Positions 45,132-55,612 of a stretch of 64,000 bases of DNA are shown piece by piece. Under the pieces are notes generated by a model. The model saw only the letters and a program-made list of their open reading frames with translations, made no database searches and was not told where the DNA came from. Position 1 is the stretch's first letter. Each line of letters opens with the position of its first letter. The DNA lies in the NCBI GenBank assembly GCA_963820415.1, contig CAWFZT010000004.1:824640-888639 (forward strand). Reading direction: 5' to 3'. The translations under genes and the position numbers were made by a program. The stretch is from CAWFZT01 sp963820415. Its GTDB lineage: Bacteria; Chloroflexota; Anaerolineae; Anaerolineales; Anaerolineaceae.

Positions 45132-47768
45132 ATCCAACGACGGCTTTTACCGTCCGAGAACACATGGGGCAGACGTTTTACTTTTGCTCAGAAAATTGCG
45201 TCAAACAGTTCGATGCCAACCCTCATCTGTATATGCCTCAGGCTGGTTCGGCAACCACAGGTTTCAATCCAGAGCTGAGATACTCTCGCGTAGAGTTGCC
45301 TGTAGTGGGGCTTGCCAAAACAGGCCAGCCGGATATGGAGATCATTCGCAGCGCCCTGGAAAAGCTAAACGGTACCGACAGGGTCATTGTCAATCCATCT
45401 AAAGAGATGGTTGAGGTTGAATACAACCCCAAAGCTCTGCAAATTCTTGACCTGGTAAGAGCCATCCAGGCCGCGGGTTATCAGGTCGGCGGGGCACAAA
45501 AACGGATTGGGATTGAGAATATCCGCTGTGCCTCATGTGTGGGTTTTATTGAAGAAGAGTTAAAGGCCACCCCTGGTGTTCTGAAGGCTACGGTTAATCT
45601 GGCCACCCAGGAAGCGACGGTTGATTACCTGCCTGAACGCACTTCGCTCGATCAATTGGACCGCGCCATTGAAAACTGGGGTTATGAAACCCGCCCGTCC
45701 ACCAGTGAAATACCAGTCGACCAACAGCAAACTGCGCACGAAAAAGAGTATCTACGGCTGATGAAGCGCTTCTGGTTTGCGGCGATCATCTCGATCCCGG
45801 TGCTGATCACGGCCTACCCTAAATTCATTCCCGTCGTGCGCGATTGGCCAATGGCAACCTTGCGCCTGGCCTGGTTTGGGGCGGCCCTCCTGACCCTGCC
45901 AGTGCTGTTCTGGTCAGGCAGCGATTTCTTCACCGGCGCCTGGGCAGCGCTCAAACATCGCTCAGCCAACATGAACACGCTGATCGCCCTGGGCACCGGC
46001 GCGGCCTGGCTGTACTCTACCTTTGCCATCCTGTTCCCGCAGCATCTTCCCGGAAGGCACTTCCGAGCCTTTCTACGATGTGGTGGCGGTGGTCATTGCC
46101 CTGGTCGTGCTCGGGCCAGGCGCTGGAGCTGCGCGCCAAGGGGCGCACCAGCGAAGCCATCAAGAAACTGATGGGATTGCAGGCCAAGACCGCCCGGGTG
46201 ATCCGCGATGGGCAGGAGTTGGACATCCCGGTTGAAGAAGTACTGGTCGGCGACGTGGTTCAGGTTCGCCCTGGCGAGAAGGTGCCGGTGGATGGCGTGA
46301 TCCTGGAAGGCAGCTCGGCGGTGGACGAGTCCATGCTGACAGGGGAAAGCCTGCCGGCATCCAAGAAGGCGGGCGACGAGGTGATCGGCGCGACGCTAAC
46401 AAGACCGGCGCGTTCAAATTCCGCACAACCAAGGTCGGCAAGGATACTGCCCTGGCGCAGATCGTCAAGATGGTGCAGGACGCCCAGAACAGCAAGGCCC
46501 CCATCGCACGCCTGGCCGACACGATTTCCGGCTACTTCGTGCCGGTCGTGATGATCCTGGCCGTGCTCACCTTCGTGGTCTGGTTCGATTTTGGCCCGCA
46601 GCCGCAGTTGGTCTACGCCCTGGTCACAGCCGTGACCGGTGCTGATCATCGCCTGCCCATGCGCCCTGGGGCTGGCGACCCCGATGAGCCTGATGGTCGG
46701 CATCGGCAAGGGCGCTGAAAATGGCATCCTGATCCGCTCGGGTGAAGCCCTGCAGACCGCCCAGGCGATCAAGACGGTCGTGCTGGACAAGACAGGCACG
46801 ATCACCAAAGGCAAGCCGGAACTAACCGATGTGATCGCTGGATCTCAGTTGTCAACCTTGAGTAAGGACGAGCTGCTGCGCCTGGCCGCTTCGGTGGAAC
46901 AGTCGTCGAGCACCCGTTGGCAGAAGCGATCGTGGAAGGCGCGAAGGCGCGCAAGGGCTGCCACTGAGCGAACCAGACGGCATTTGAAGCCATCCCTGGC
47001 CATGGCGTGATTGCGACCGTGGAGGCCGCAGGTTGCCCTCGGCAACCTGAAGATGATGGACGCGAGAGAGTCGACCTGGGCGACCTGGAATCAGAAGGCT
47101 GCAAGATTGGCGGACGATGGCAAGACGCCCATGTACGTCGCCGTGGACGGGCAGGCGGCCGGCATCGTCGCCGTGGCCGATACAGTGAAGGAAGATTCCG
47201 CGGAAGCCATTGCCGCGCTGCAGCAAGATGGGCATCGAAGTGGTGATGATCACCGGCGACAACCGCCGCACGGCTGAAGCCATTGCTCGCCAGGTGGGCG
47301 TGGACCGGGTGCTGGCCGAAGTCCTGCCGGAAGACAAAGCGCACAACGTTCACATGCTGCAGGCCGAAGGCAAGAAGGTCGCGATGGTCGGCGACGGCAT
47401 CAACGACGCTCCGGCGCTGGCGCAGGCCGATGTGGGTCTGGCGATCGGCACCGGCACGGATGTGGCCATCGAAGCTTCGGATATCACGCTGATCAAGGGC
47501 AGCCTGAAGGGTGTGGTGACCGCCATCGAGGTCAGCCGGGCCACTATGCGCAACATCAAGCAGAACCTGGTCGGCGCGTTCATCTACAACATCCTGGGGA
47601 TTCCCGATGGCGATGGGTGTTTTATTCCCCTTCTTTGGATTGCTGCTCAGCCCGCTGCTGGCCGGCGCGGCCATGGCCTTTTCATCAGTGACGGTGGTCG
47701 GCAACGCCAACCGTCTGCGCGCCTTCAAGCCGACGTTTCGGCGCTCGCTCAGAGCAAAGGCGCAATAA
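45098..47768 (+). CDS. copA: Copper-transporting P1B-ATPase with YHS and two metal domains, about nine frameshifts
   Basis: The first frame encodes a YHS domain (VRDPVCGMEIDPTTAFTVRE), a degenerate HMA-like domain and a true HMA domain (IRCASCVGFIEEELK), then the first membrane segments. From about 46045 to 47605 the frame changes about nine times, yet all motifs are present: LTGESLP, CPCALG (Cu-type transmembrane motif), DKTGTIT (phospho-Asp), EHPLAEA, MITGDNRRTAEAIA and VGDGINDAPALAQADVG. The end GNANRLRAFKPTF reaches 47768. It exports Cu(I). Such dense indels with intact motifs suggest sequence error; real decay is possible. Confidence 0.8.
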
Positions 47769-48147
47769 ATGAATACTGCTCAAATTATTGTCACCCTGGC
47801 AGGGATTGCCCTCGGTTTGTTCATCGCCTGGTTCTTCTGGTTCGCCCCGAAGGGCCAGTCCAGGGTCTCTGCCAGCGCAGGCGGCGCTCCAGGAAGTGGC
47901 AATTACGGTCAAAGGCGGCTATACTCCCGACGTCATCGTGGTCAAGGCAAGCCAGCCGCTGCGACTGCGCTTCACCCGCCAGGAGAGCGCCGCCTGTTCG
48001 GAAATGGTGCTCTTTCCGGATTTCAACCAGAGCGCCAAGCTACCAGAAGGCCAAGAAGTTACCATCGAATTCACCCCTGAAAAGCCTGGCGAGTACGGCT
48101 TTCAGTGCCAGATGGGTATGCTGCGCGGAAAACTGATCGTGGAGTAG
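47769..48147 (+). CDS. Cupredoxin-like membrane protein, frameshifted
   Basis: The ATG at 47769 directly follows the copA stop. The first frame gives a membrane anchor (IIVTLAGIALGLFIAWFFWF). The next frame gives LQEVAITVKGGYTPDVIVVK, LRLRFTRQESAACSEMVLFP and PEKPGEYGFQCQMGMLRGKL. Cys in ESAACSEM and CQMGM are plausible copper ligands of the cupredoxin_1 type often encoded with copA. The frame change is near 47880. Confidence 0.75.
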
Positions 48148-48201
48148 TCACTTTTTACAATCAGTTCGTAAACTGGCGTTTCCGGACAAAAATATTCACC
48201 C

Positions 48202-49494
48202 ATGACGATAAAGACGAAGCTCTTATTGGTATGTTTACCAGTTGTGATCCTGGGTGGATTGACGACCTCCATGCCTCCGGTGCGCGACCGGCTGTCCTAT
48301 CATCTGGATCAGGTAATGACGCGCCTGCGCTATACGCTTTTCCCGCCCGAGAAAGTTGTGTTTGTGCCCCAGCCTGCCCTCGCAAGCTCCACGGGGAAGG
48401 CTGAGATTACCCTGACACCTGCGCCTTCCGCGACAGTCACACTTGCTTCGACTTCATTGCCATTACGAGAGACCCCGACCCCGACTCTCACGGCGACACC
48501 CTTACCCGACGCCGTTTCCCTGAAAGGCATCCGCTACATCGACCAGCACGGCTTGTGGAATTACTGCGCCCCGTCCAGCCTGGCCATGCAGCTTTCTTAC
48601 TGGGGCTGGAGCGGGACGCGCGAAGACGTCGGCCATTACGTCAAACCATTCGAGGAAGACAAGAACGTCATGCCGTATGAGCTGGCGGATTATGTCACCA
48701 GCCAGACCAAACTTTCCGCCGTGATCCGCTCAGGCGGCACCCTGGATCTGCTCAAGCGCCTGGTGGCTAACGGTTACGTTGTGCTGATCGAAAAGGGCAC
48801 CTATATCCAGGATGTAACCACCGGCAAGCCGTCCTGGATGGGTCATTACAACGTGGTCAGTGGATACGATGAGGCAACCCAGGAAATCATCGTTCAGGAT
48901 GCCTACTTTAAACCTGACTTACGCATTAAATATGACACAATCCTCCAGGAATGGCGCGCTTTCAACTACATCTTCCTGGTAGTTTACCCGCCTGAAAAAG
49001 AACAAAACCTGATGTCAGTGCTTGGCGATTATGCCGATGAAACTAACAGCTACCGCATCGCCTATGATAAAGCTACCGCAGAGATCAATTCCCTGACCGG
49101 TATAGACGCCTATTTTGCCTGGTTCAATCGCGGCACCAGCCAGGTGGATTTACAGGATTACGCCGGCGCAGCTGAGTTTTACGACCAGGCCTTTGCCCTG
49201 TACCCGGATCTGGCCGTGGATAAACGGCCATTTCGTATGCTGTGGTACCAGACCGGCCCTTATTTTGCCTATTATTACATGTTCCGTTACCAGGATGTGA
49301 TCAACCTGGCGACCCAGACCATTGATAACGTCGAAAAGCCTTATCTGGAAGAGAGCTTTTACTGGCGCGGGCGGGCGCTTGGAGCAACCGGGGATGCACA
49401 AAAAGATATTGCCGACCAGCGCATTGCGCTCAAATATCATCCGGGATTTAAACCCAGCCTGGATGAGCTCGCACACCTGGGGGTAGCGAACTGA
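48202..49494 (+). CDS. Secreted C39-like peptidase with TPR-like C-terminus
   Basis: 430 residues: N-terminal membrane anchor, Thr/Pro linker, then a C39-like domain (NYCAPSSLAMQLSYWGWSGT with catalytic Cys, GHYNVVSGYDEATQEIIVQD with catalytic His) to about residue 265, then helical repeats (FNRGTSQVDLQDYAGAAEFY, FYWRGRALGATGDAQKD) like TPR. C39-like proteases cleave double-Gly leaders or peptide bonds outside the cell. It follows the copper genes but its tie to them is unclear. Confidence 0.8.
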   Translation: MTIKTKLLLVCLPVVILGGLTTSMPPVRDRLSYHLDQVMTRLRYTLFPPEKVVFVPQPALASSTGKAEITLTPAPSATVTLASTSLPLRETPTPTLTATPLPDAVSLKGIRYIDQHGLWNYCAPSSLAMQLSYWGWSGTREDVGHYVKPFEEDKNVMPYELADYVTSQTKLSAVIRSGGTLDLLKRLVANGYVVLIEKGTYIQDVTTGKPSWMGHYNVVSGYDEATQEIIVQDAYFKPDLRIKYDTILQEWRAFNYIFLVVYPPEKEQNLMSVLGDYADETNSYRIAYDKATAEINSLTGIDAYFAWFNRGTSQVDLQDYAGAAEFYDQAFALYPDLAVDKRPFRMLWYQTGPYFAYYYMFRYQDVINLATQTIDNVEKPYLEESFYWRGRALGATGDAQKDIADQRIALKYHPGFKPSLDELAHLGVAN

Positions 49495-49524
49495 GCAAGC
49501 GGAGAATGGTACATTTTTTCTCTT

Positions 49525-50459
49525 TTATTTCTCCTCCAACCCATTCAGAATCCCCCTGATTTGTTCCAACGCCGCTTCCAGATCGTCGGCAATCTCTTGG
49601 GCCAGCACGTCCGGGTCTGGCAGGTTGGCGGAATCTTCGAGCAATTCATCCCGCAGCCAGAAGATGTCCAGATTGGCCTTGTCGCGGCTCATCAGTTCTT
49701 CATAACTGAAAGCACGCCAGCAACCGCCGGGGTTATCTTCCGACCACGAAGGGCAGCGTTCGTGGCGGTTGACAGGATTGTAGCAGGCGACGAACTCATC
49801 CAGGTCTGGCCGGGCGAGTGTTTTAGTCTTCAAGGTGAAGTTTCGATTGGTGCGCAGGTCATAAATCCACAGCGTTTTCGTCCAGGGGTTTCGCTGGCCG
49901 GTTTGCGGTCGAAAAACAGCACATTGGCCTTGATCCCCTGGGCGTAGAAGAGACCGGTCGGCAGGCGCAGCAAGGTGTGCACATCGCACTCGTTGAGCAG
50001 GCAGCGCAAAACTTCGCCCGCTCCGCCCTCGAAGAGCACGTTGTCTGGCACGACCACCGCCGCCCGCCCGTGCTGCTTCAGGACGCTGCGCACGTGCTGG
50101 ACAAAGTTGAGCTGCTTGTTGCTGGTGGAAACCCAGAAGTCATCCCGCACGATGTTCTGCAATTCACGGCGCACCTCGCCTTCATCGGTCACAAAGGTGA
50201 CGCTGCTCTTCTTGCCAAAGGGCGGGTTGGCCAGCACCATGTCGAAATATTGGCCAGGATGCACCGCCAGGCTGTCAGCCACCCGGATGGGACTATCCGT
50301 GCTCTCCATGCCAATCCCGTGCAGATACAGGTTCATCACACACAGGCGAGCGGTGTTATCCACAATCTCCCAACCGGAGAGCGTGTCGTGGTTCAAAGTG
50401 CGCCACTGGTCGCGGTCGAGCGGGTAATTGCCGGCGATGTAATCGTGGGCGGCTAGCAA
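49525..50459 (-). pseudogene. hsdM: Type I restriction methyltransferase HsdM, N-terminally truncated
   Basis: The remnant starts at LLAAHDYIAGNYPLDRDQW and has VLANPPFGKKS (NPPF methylase motif IV), GRAAVVVPDNVLFEGGAGEV and LRLPTGLFYAQGIKANVLFF. The frame breaks near 49915 and the C-terminus (FVACYNPVNRHERCPS, then LEAALEQIRGIL) follows. Upstream of 50459 the expected SAM-binding region is absent; instead there is a copy of the ferredoxin 3' end. No hsdR or hsdS is present. It would not be active. Confidence 0.8.
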
Positions 50460-50569
50460 GTCGCTGACTCTGTCCCGCAAGCCGGAAAACGATCGGATCC
50501 AGGTCCCCCCGACTTTGGATTCCACCTGGCGCATCATCAGCTAGGCGCAAGCGCAAGCTAATTGAGGAA
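50460..50569. repeat. 110-bp direct repeat, copy 2 (fused to hsdM)
   Basis: Copy of 14630-14739 with three changes, fused to the truncated hsdM. It extends that reading frame with 26 antisense codons (MMRQVESKVGGTWIRSF...), which are not a real HsdM start. Confidence 0.9.
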
Positions 50570-50601
50570 TATGTGCAGGTTCAATAACAGGCGCACCTAG
50601 A

Positions 50602-50642
50602 TGCCCCGCCGAGGTTCGAACTCGGAAACTACTGATTCGAAG
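50602..50642 (-). repeat. tRNA-Arg 3'-half copy, attachment site 5
   Basis: 41 bases match the tRNA half with one C lost in the C5 run and one other change (GGAAACTACT). Confidence 0.85.
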
Positions 50643-50815
50643 GAGACCCCGAGAAAATCCACCTAGTACAGGTGACAGTCGCAGATCTTTTATCACCACC
50701 TATGGCGGAACATGTGTTCTATATGTCCATAAAATCCGCTGTTTTGTATTCAAATTGCAGCAGAATTGCAGCAGCTAAATGAGGTAAAGGAACCTGTAAA
50801 CCCATCCAGCCTGGT
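50643..50815. repeat. Element-end repeat L5, next to attachment site 5
   Basis: Copy of the end repeat at 14945 and 26176, with CCACCTAGTACAGGTG and GCAGCAGAATTGCAGCAG. Confidence 0.75.
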
Positions 50816-50821
50816 GGAACC

Positions 50822-51610
50822 TTATAAATTCAAAACAGTGCTTGCATATCCGTGCATCCAAGCATGGTGCAGTTTATACCATTTAAGTGATGATGGCCCA
50901 AGTTTTGCAATTTGTCTTGGATGTGCTAGCGGAAGGATATGCATTGTTCTTCCGTCAATGTGCATAGTATAAAGTCGGCCATAGGTTTGACTTTCATTTA
51001 CGAAATCATTGAGATTACGCCAGCGTTGATCATAGTGCGACAGAAACCATTGAATTGGCTGATCACCAAATAATATCAGCACACTTGCGTCCGCCTCGTG
51101 AATTTCAGATAAGATGGATATTCGACGTTCTTCGTCGGCAAGTATCTTTGGCACAGGTGGAACCGAAGGTACAGAAAGGTTATGATTTTGAGTAACTTGT
51201 AAATAAGAGCGCTTAATGGCTTTTGCTTGTGCAGGATTCATACAACTGTGTGGTACTAAATCACACAACCAAACATCAGCACGAGTAATGCCCAACGGAT
51301 TTAGAATAAAATCATCTAGTGCGATGCCAGAAGGCCCATTAAACTGGGGCTGCGCTGGCTCCAATGTACCTAGTTCACTCGGGATTGATATTTGTTGAAT
51401 AATGCTTTTAGCACCATCACCACGCCAGAAAATATAAGGCTCACTGGCTACTGCGAGTGCAGTTACGATTGTTTTTCGATCTACCCCGACCCATTGTGCG
51501 TGAACAGCAATTGCATAAACACCCAGTATAAAAACACGCTTAGGAGACCGATCAGTCTGTATGACATTTCGGACTGGTTGCCCGAACGGAAATGTACCGA
51601 TTGTAGTCAT
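50822..51610 (-). CDS. Uracil-DNA glycosylase-like protein (probable cassette)
   Basis: The start at 51610 (MTTIGTFPFGQ) has GAGGG upstream. 262 residues: GITRADVWLCDLVPHSCMNP, ASVLILFGDQPIQWFLSHY and HILPLAHPRQIAKLGPSSLK with WYKLHHAWM. The motifs LxxLxP...HP are like those of uracil-DNA glycosylase-superfamily proteins, but the catalytic GQDP motif is not present, so activity is uncertain. It lies in cassette-like position left of an attC site. Confidence 0.55.
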   Translation of the reverse strand: MTTIGTFPFGQPVRNVIQTDRSPKRVFILGVYAIAVHAQWVGVDRKTIVTALAVASEPYIFWRGDGAKSIIQQISIPSELGTLEPAQPQFNGPSGIALDDFILNPLGITRADVWLCDLVPHSCMNPAQAKAIKRSYLQVTQNHNLSVPSVPPVPKILADEERRISILSEIHEADASVLILFGDQPIQWFLSHYDQRWRNLNDFVNESQTYGRLYTMHIDGRTMHILPLAHPRQIAKLGPSSLKWYKLHHAWMHGYASTVLNL

Positions 51611-51666
51611 GAATACCCTCATTGAAAAATCATGATTTCACAATAGGCGCCTAGTGATAGGTATCC

Positions 51667-51711
51667 ACCTAACGGGTTGCAAACCGCGTTAGCTGTTTGC
51701 CCGTGTTGGAC
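51667..51711. other. Short attC integron recombination site
   Basis: ACCTAAC and GTTGGAC flank CGGGTTGCAAAC and GTTTGCCCG, which pair with a two-base bulge. At 45 bases it is short for attC, but the fold is typical. Confidence 0.65.
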
Positions 51712-51817
51712 GACTTACTTGGAGTTGAAAAAATCCTTTAGAAGGGGTAATTCATCCTCAAATATTATAGCATTCGCATTAAGGTAAATTTGGCCCTTAA
51801 TTCTCCCTTTTCTCACG

Positions 51818-51832
51818 GTTTATCATCCTAAC
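51818..51832 (+). promoter_or_regulatory. Module A/B shared leader motif, copy at module B3
   Basis: GTTTATCATCCTAAC follows TCTCACG, as in module A leaders, although the gene behind it is module B. The downstream pairing half is absent. Confidence 0.45.
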
Positions 51833-51860
51833 CCTATAAATTCGAGAAAGGAGAATTGTG

Positions 51861-52075
51861 ATGACCGAATTAATTTTGGACGATCGCAAAGTCGAGGTAG
51901 CAGCCAGGATCAACGTCGAGGCTGACCGCATCAAGACCGTTCAGCTTCAGTTGAATGTCCTGCGGAACCCGGGTATCTTAGTGGATCTAAGCTAAGTGGA
52001 ACGGGCATGTTAAACCGAACAATACCTGGGGAGAGAATGATATTCAGACTGACTAGGCTGCCCCCGCTCTACCTT
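51861..52075 (+). pseudogene. Module B, copy 3: DUF3150-like N-terminal remnant
   Basis: MTELILDDRKVEVAARINVE and ADRIKTVQLQLNVLRNPGIL match the intact gene at 27877. One lost base near 51993 creates a stop; similarity continues out of frame to about 52075. 52076-52268 shows no gene. Confidence 0.75.
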
Positions 52076-52268
52076 TTATTTTAATCGCAATTTTTCCTTT
52101 AATTTATATATATTTCAATCTCGGAAGATAATGCCACTTGGAAATTACAAGTCCGCTGAATGTTTATTGAAACAGGGTATGATCCTGCTGTGTTTAGAGC
52201 TTGTCCAACTGAAATTAAGCGTTGTTGAATAACGCAATACTGCACGCATAAATGAATAAGCAAGGAAC

Positions 52269-52406
52269 ATGAAAAAGAATCCTGATCTTACATACACAAC
52301 AGACTATAATGCCATTTTCCAGGCCAGTCGTGTACTTATGCCTGCAGAAGGATATCGACTTAGAGGTGATGAAAAGCACGTAACTGGAGTCGAATTTTTC
52401 TTGTAA
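52269..52406 (+). pseudogene. HEPN-like remnant
   Basis: A 45-residue frame MKKNPDLTYTTDYNAIFQAS, RVLMPAEGYRLRGDEKHVTG, ending VEFFL. It resembles the N-terminal helices of UPF0332/SAV6107-type HEPN toxins (DxxYxxARALLxxxGYRxxxxxxH), which act with nucleotidyltransferase antitoxins. The RNase RxxxxH motif is not reached, so it would be inactive. 52407-52487 has nothing further. Confidence 0.35.
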
Positions 52407-52487
52407 ATCTCTGTAATTCTAATTCCTAGAGTAATTTTATAGCCGATTATTAATACAAGTATTCAGGCAGATTTTACACACAACATA

Positions 52488-55400
52488 TCAACTGATCAAA
52501 TTTTGATATACTTCAGAAAAATAGGAAGGGTAGCGATCTAAAATTTCAAAGACCTGTTTTGACCGTGCTCGTAAAGATAGAATGATCGTATCTCTATCGG
52601 GTGCCAAATCTCCAAAAACTGGACTTAAAGCAATAGAAACAATCCGATCAGAAAACCCTAACTCATATAGAATAACTGCCATTGGCGAAGCCAACCCATA
52701 TTTCAGTCTTTTTTGTAAAGTTTGAAGTTTTTCCAGGAGTTCATTCACATCTTCTTGTTGAATTAACTCTAGATAATCGGCGATAGCCCCCACAATTAAT
52801 GTGCCTTCGTAGGAAAAACCATTATCACAAACCTCAACAACATTATCTAATTGAAAATCCCGTTGTTGTGTCCGTGCAATAATTTTTGCTCCAGATTCTT
52901 GAATTATTATAAATAGATCAGAATATGGTCTACCTTGAATCCATTCAAATGCAACTGTCTTTAGAATCCCTGGTTGACTGCACTTAATAAACACAGAATT
53001 ATGAATGTTCTCGGCTAGAATCTGCCACAAATTATTGAGTAATTCGAGTTCATCTTTACTAGAAATTAATAAATTAATATTGGCTAAAACCCAATTTGAT
53101 ATTTCAATTGAGTTGTGTAAACCCAATAATGTTCTCCCAAAAATCATTCTTCTTTGCGGTTCAGGTATGTTCCTTACAATATTTTGGGCAAGTAATTTAA
53201 ACAATTCTTCTATTTGATTCTTTTGACCTTCATCGGCTAAATAATACGCCAATGTACCTTTGGCAAGTTCAACAACTTTCTGTTCCTCTAACCCAGGATT
53301 ATTATCGTCGCAATGTGACATGAGATAGCTTTCAATACTGGAAATAATGTCAAACTTCCAAGTAACTTGCCTTTTGAGGTTTTCCAGAACAATATCATCA
53401 AAGCGAAAACGTTCTGCATAATTAGTTATGTAATCTATAACAGCTTGTGGTCCTTGTGGATAAAGTTGAATTAACTCTTCAGAGTTGATCCATATGAAAT
53501 TCCCATTTTCATTGACCTCTAATGGTTTAAATATTGATAACAAAGTACTATCGCAAGGTTCAGATTCAGATGGGTTGAGCAATGTTTTGACCTTTAACCA
53601 ACGCCATTGCCCTCTGGCTCTAGTGTGATTATCATATACTTCCGGATCCGAGAAAAGAATGCTCCCTTCCGTGTGGAACCTAGCCCGACCCGTCCGACCA
53701 ATAAGGTTCTGAAAATCTCGGACTTTAATTTCCTCTTCCCCTTGATATGTACTCGTAACAATTAAAATATCGAAGAGGGAGGTTTACCCCTTGTGCTAAT
53801 GTGGAAGTACAAATAACAAAATTTACCATCCCTTCTTTTAGGGCATATTCAATTGCGAGACGTAATCCCCTTGGAATGTTATTATGATGAGCAAATACTC
53901 CGAGCCTGGCGCTAAGTGTTACAGTAGCGTTAGGCCCCAAATTCGCCTCATGAAGAAAAATGAGTTTGTTCGCTTCAACCTTATTTGAAGAATCATAGGG
54001 GATCGGCATCGGCAAGCGCCTGCCAAAAGCATCGACTATTTTTTTGCACATGTTTGTAACAGCGTTTTTTGTTCCGCAAAAAATTGCAACGCTACCATTT
54101 CTTGCAACCTTCAAACCTAAATAGAGGGCTATCTCTTTCCCGTCTGTTCTTTTGGGGAATATACGATCGACACGTTCATTATTTTTTCGCTGCAGTTGAT
54201 ATTGTTCAATTAATCTCGGCACAAAAAATTCTTGAGCATCGATATTTTGAGGATTAACAAAATACAGTCGTCCAAGACGTTCTGTCCAACTCGCAAATGC
54301 TAAACTCCTATAGGTTGGAATCAGACTTGAACCGGTCACATTTTCCAAATCCTCTCCGTTTAGCCATTGACCTATTTGTTCCCCATTACTGATGACTGCT
54401 GACAATAAAACGGACTGAACGCCTTCAGATAGTTTTTCCTTTAGCGAAGTTAAGAGAAGTTCATAGGTAATGCCACGGATGCCGTTATCAAATTGGTGGC
54501 CTTCATCATAGATAATTAAACCAATTTGTTCCCCTAACGCCGCTGTATGACGAAGTACATAATTCAATTTTTCCGGCGTAACTACCAGGACTTGTTTTCT
54601 GCCTAGAAACCGGTCGACTGCATAATCTATTTGCAATACATCGGATAACTCATTAATGTATACAGGTTCTGATCTAAACGCTTTTATGAGACTTTCTCTA
54701 ATTTCATGGCACAACGCTCGAAATGGAGCAACAATCACGGCTAAGGAAGTTCTGCTAGATAAGAATGCACTTCGAATAATGATCTCAGTAGCTTTTGTTT
54801 TTCCTGCGCTGGTAGGCATTTGTACAATTGCTGACTTTCCTCGATAAACGCTATGTTGACCGAGAAGGTGTTGGGCTGGCCACAACTCTTTTATTGAAAA
54901 AGAAGGTTTTCGAAGAATACCTCTCCATTGGTCAATTGTCAGATCAGTATACCGGGGGAGGCAAAACCAGGTAGAGTTATCGTATTTTTTCTTGGTAATT
55001 GCACCTATGATATCTGCAAATAACAGTTGACGAGGCGTACCAATTGAATAAACAAAACTTCTTAACCCTTGAATTGATCGAAATAACTCTTCCTCGCCAG
55101 TTCCATTTGAAAAGAATTGCTGATAACCAAGTTCTATTACTTGAATGAATGTTTCATAAGGACCATTAATGTTGGGTTGGACTTGATTATATTCACCCAA
55201 CAAGATCCACAACAATAATTTCTCTAAACCAACCCCCTCAATGTCTAAACGTATTAGTTCGAGGTTTCTTGCCAGGAGCAGAGAACTTCCTGGAAGGGCA
55301 CAGAGATAATAAGATGCTGAGCATAATAACCATAAATAAGGGGTAATTTCTGAATCTAACTTCGCTTGAAAATATGAATCGAAAAATCGTGCTGAAAAGA

Positions 55401-55612
55401 ATAAATTATTTTGTAGTTCCTGGATAATTGCGGGATCGGTCCCTACGGTATTTATCTGGACAGCTAAATCTCCAAGCAGGCTTATGGCTAGCGTAAATAA
55501 GCGGGCTGGATCACGCGGAATAGGAATATGATGTTCCTCTGGAACAGCATATTCATACATTTTAGCCTTGGCTTGTGTAATGGATAAAAGGTAAAGCGAT
55601 CTACTTTCAGGC
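52488..55612 (-). CDS. hamB: Hachiman-like HamB helicase, frameshifted
   Basis: The start at 55612 (MKPESRSLYL) has GGAGGG upstream and overlaps the hamA stop. Motifs: IVQMPTSAGKTKATE (Walker A), IVAPFRALCHE, LIIYDEGHQFDNGI (DEGH), VQSVLLSAVISN, then CTSTLAQGVNLP. Here the frame breaks (stop at 53725) and the next frame continues FDILIVTSTYQGEEEIKVRD, FQNLIGRTGRARFH (motif VI) and a C-terminal domain to 52488. One lost base near 53778 explains it. Full length is about 1040 residues, as for HamB. Hachiman senses damaged phage DNA and unwinds it, releasing the HamA nuclease. Confidence 0.7.

Noticed and set aside
46802..47728. 308-codon minus-strand frame within copA
   Set aside because: Antisense of GC-rich copA coding sequence, which itself shows all ATPase motifs.
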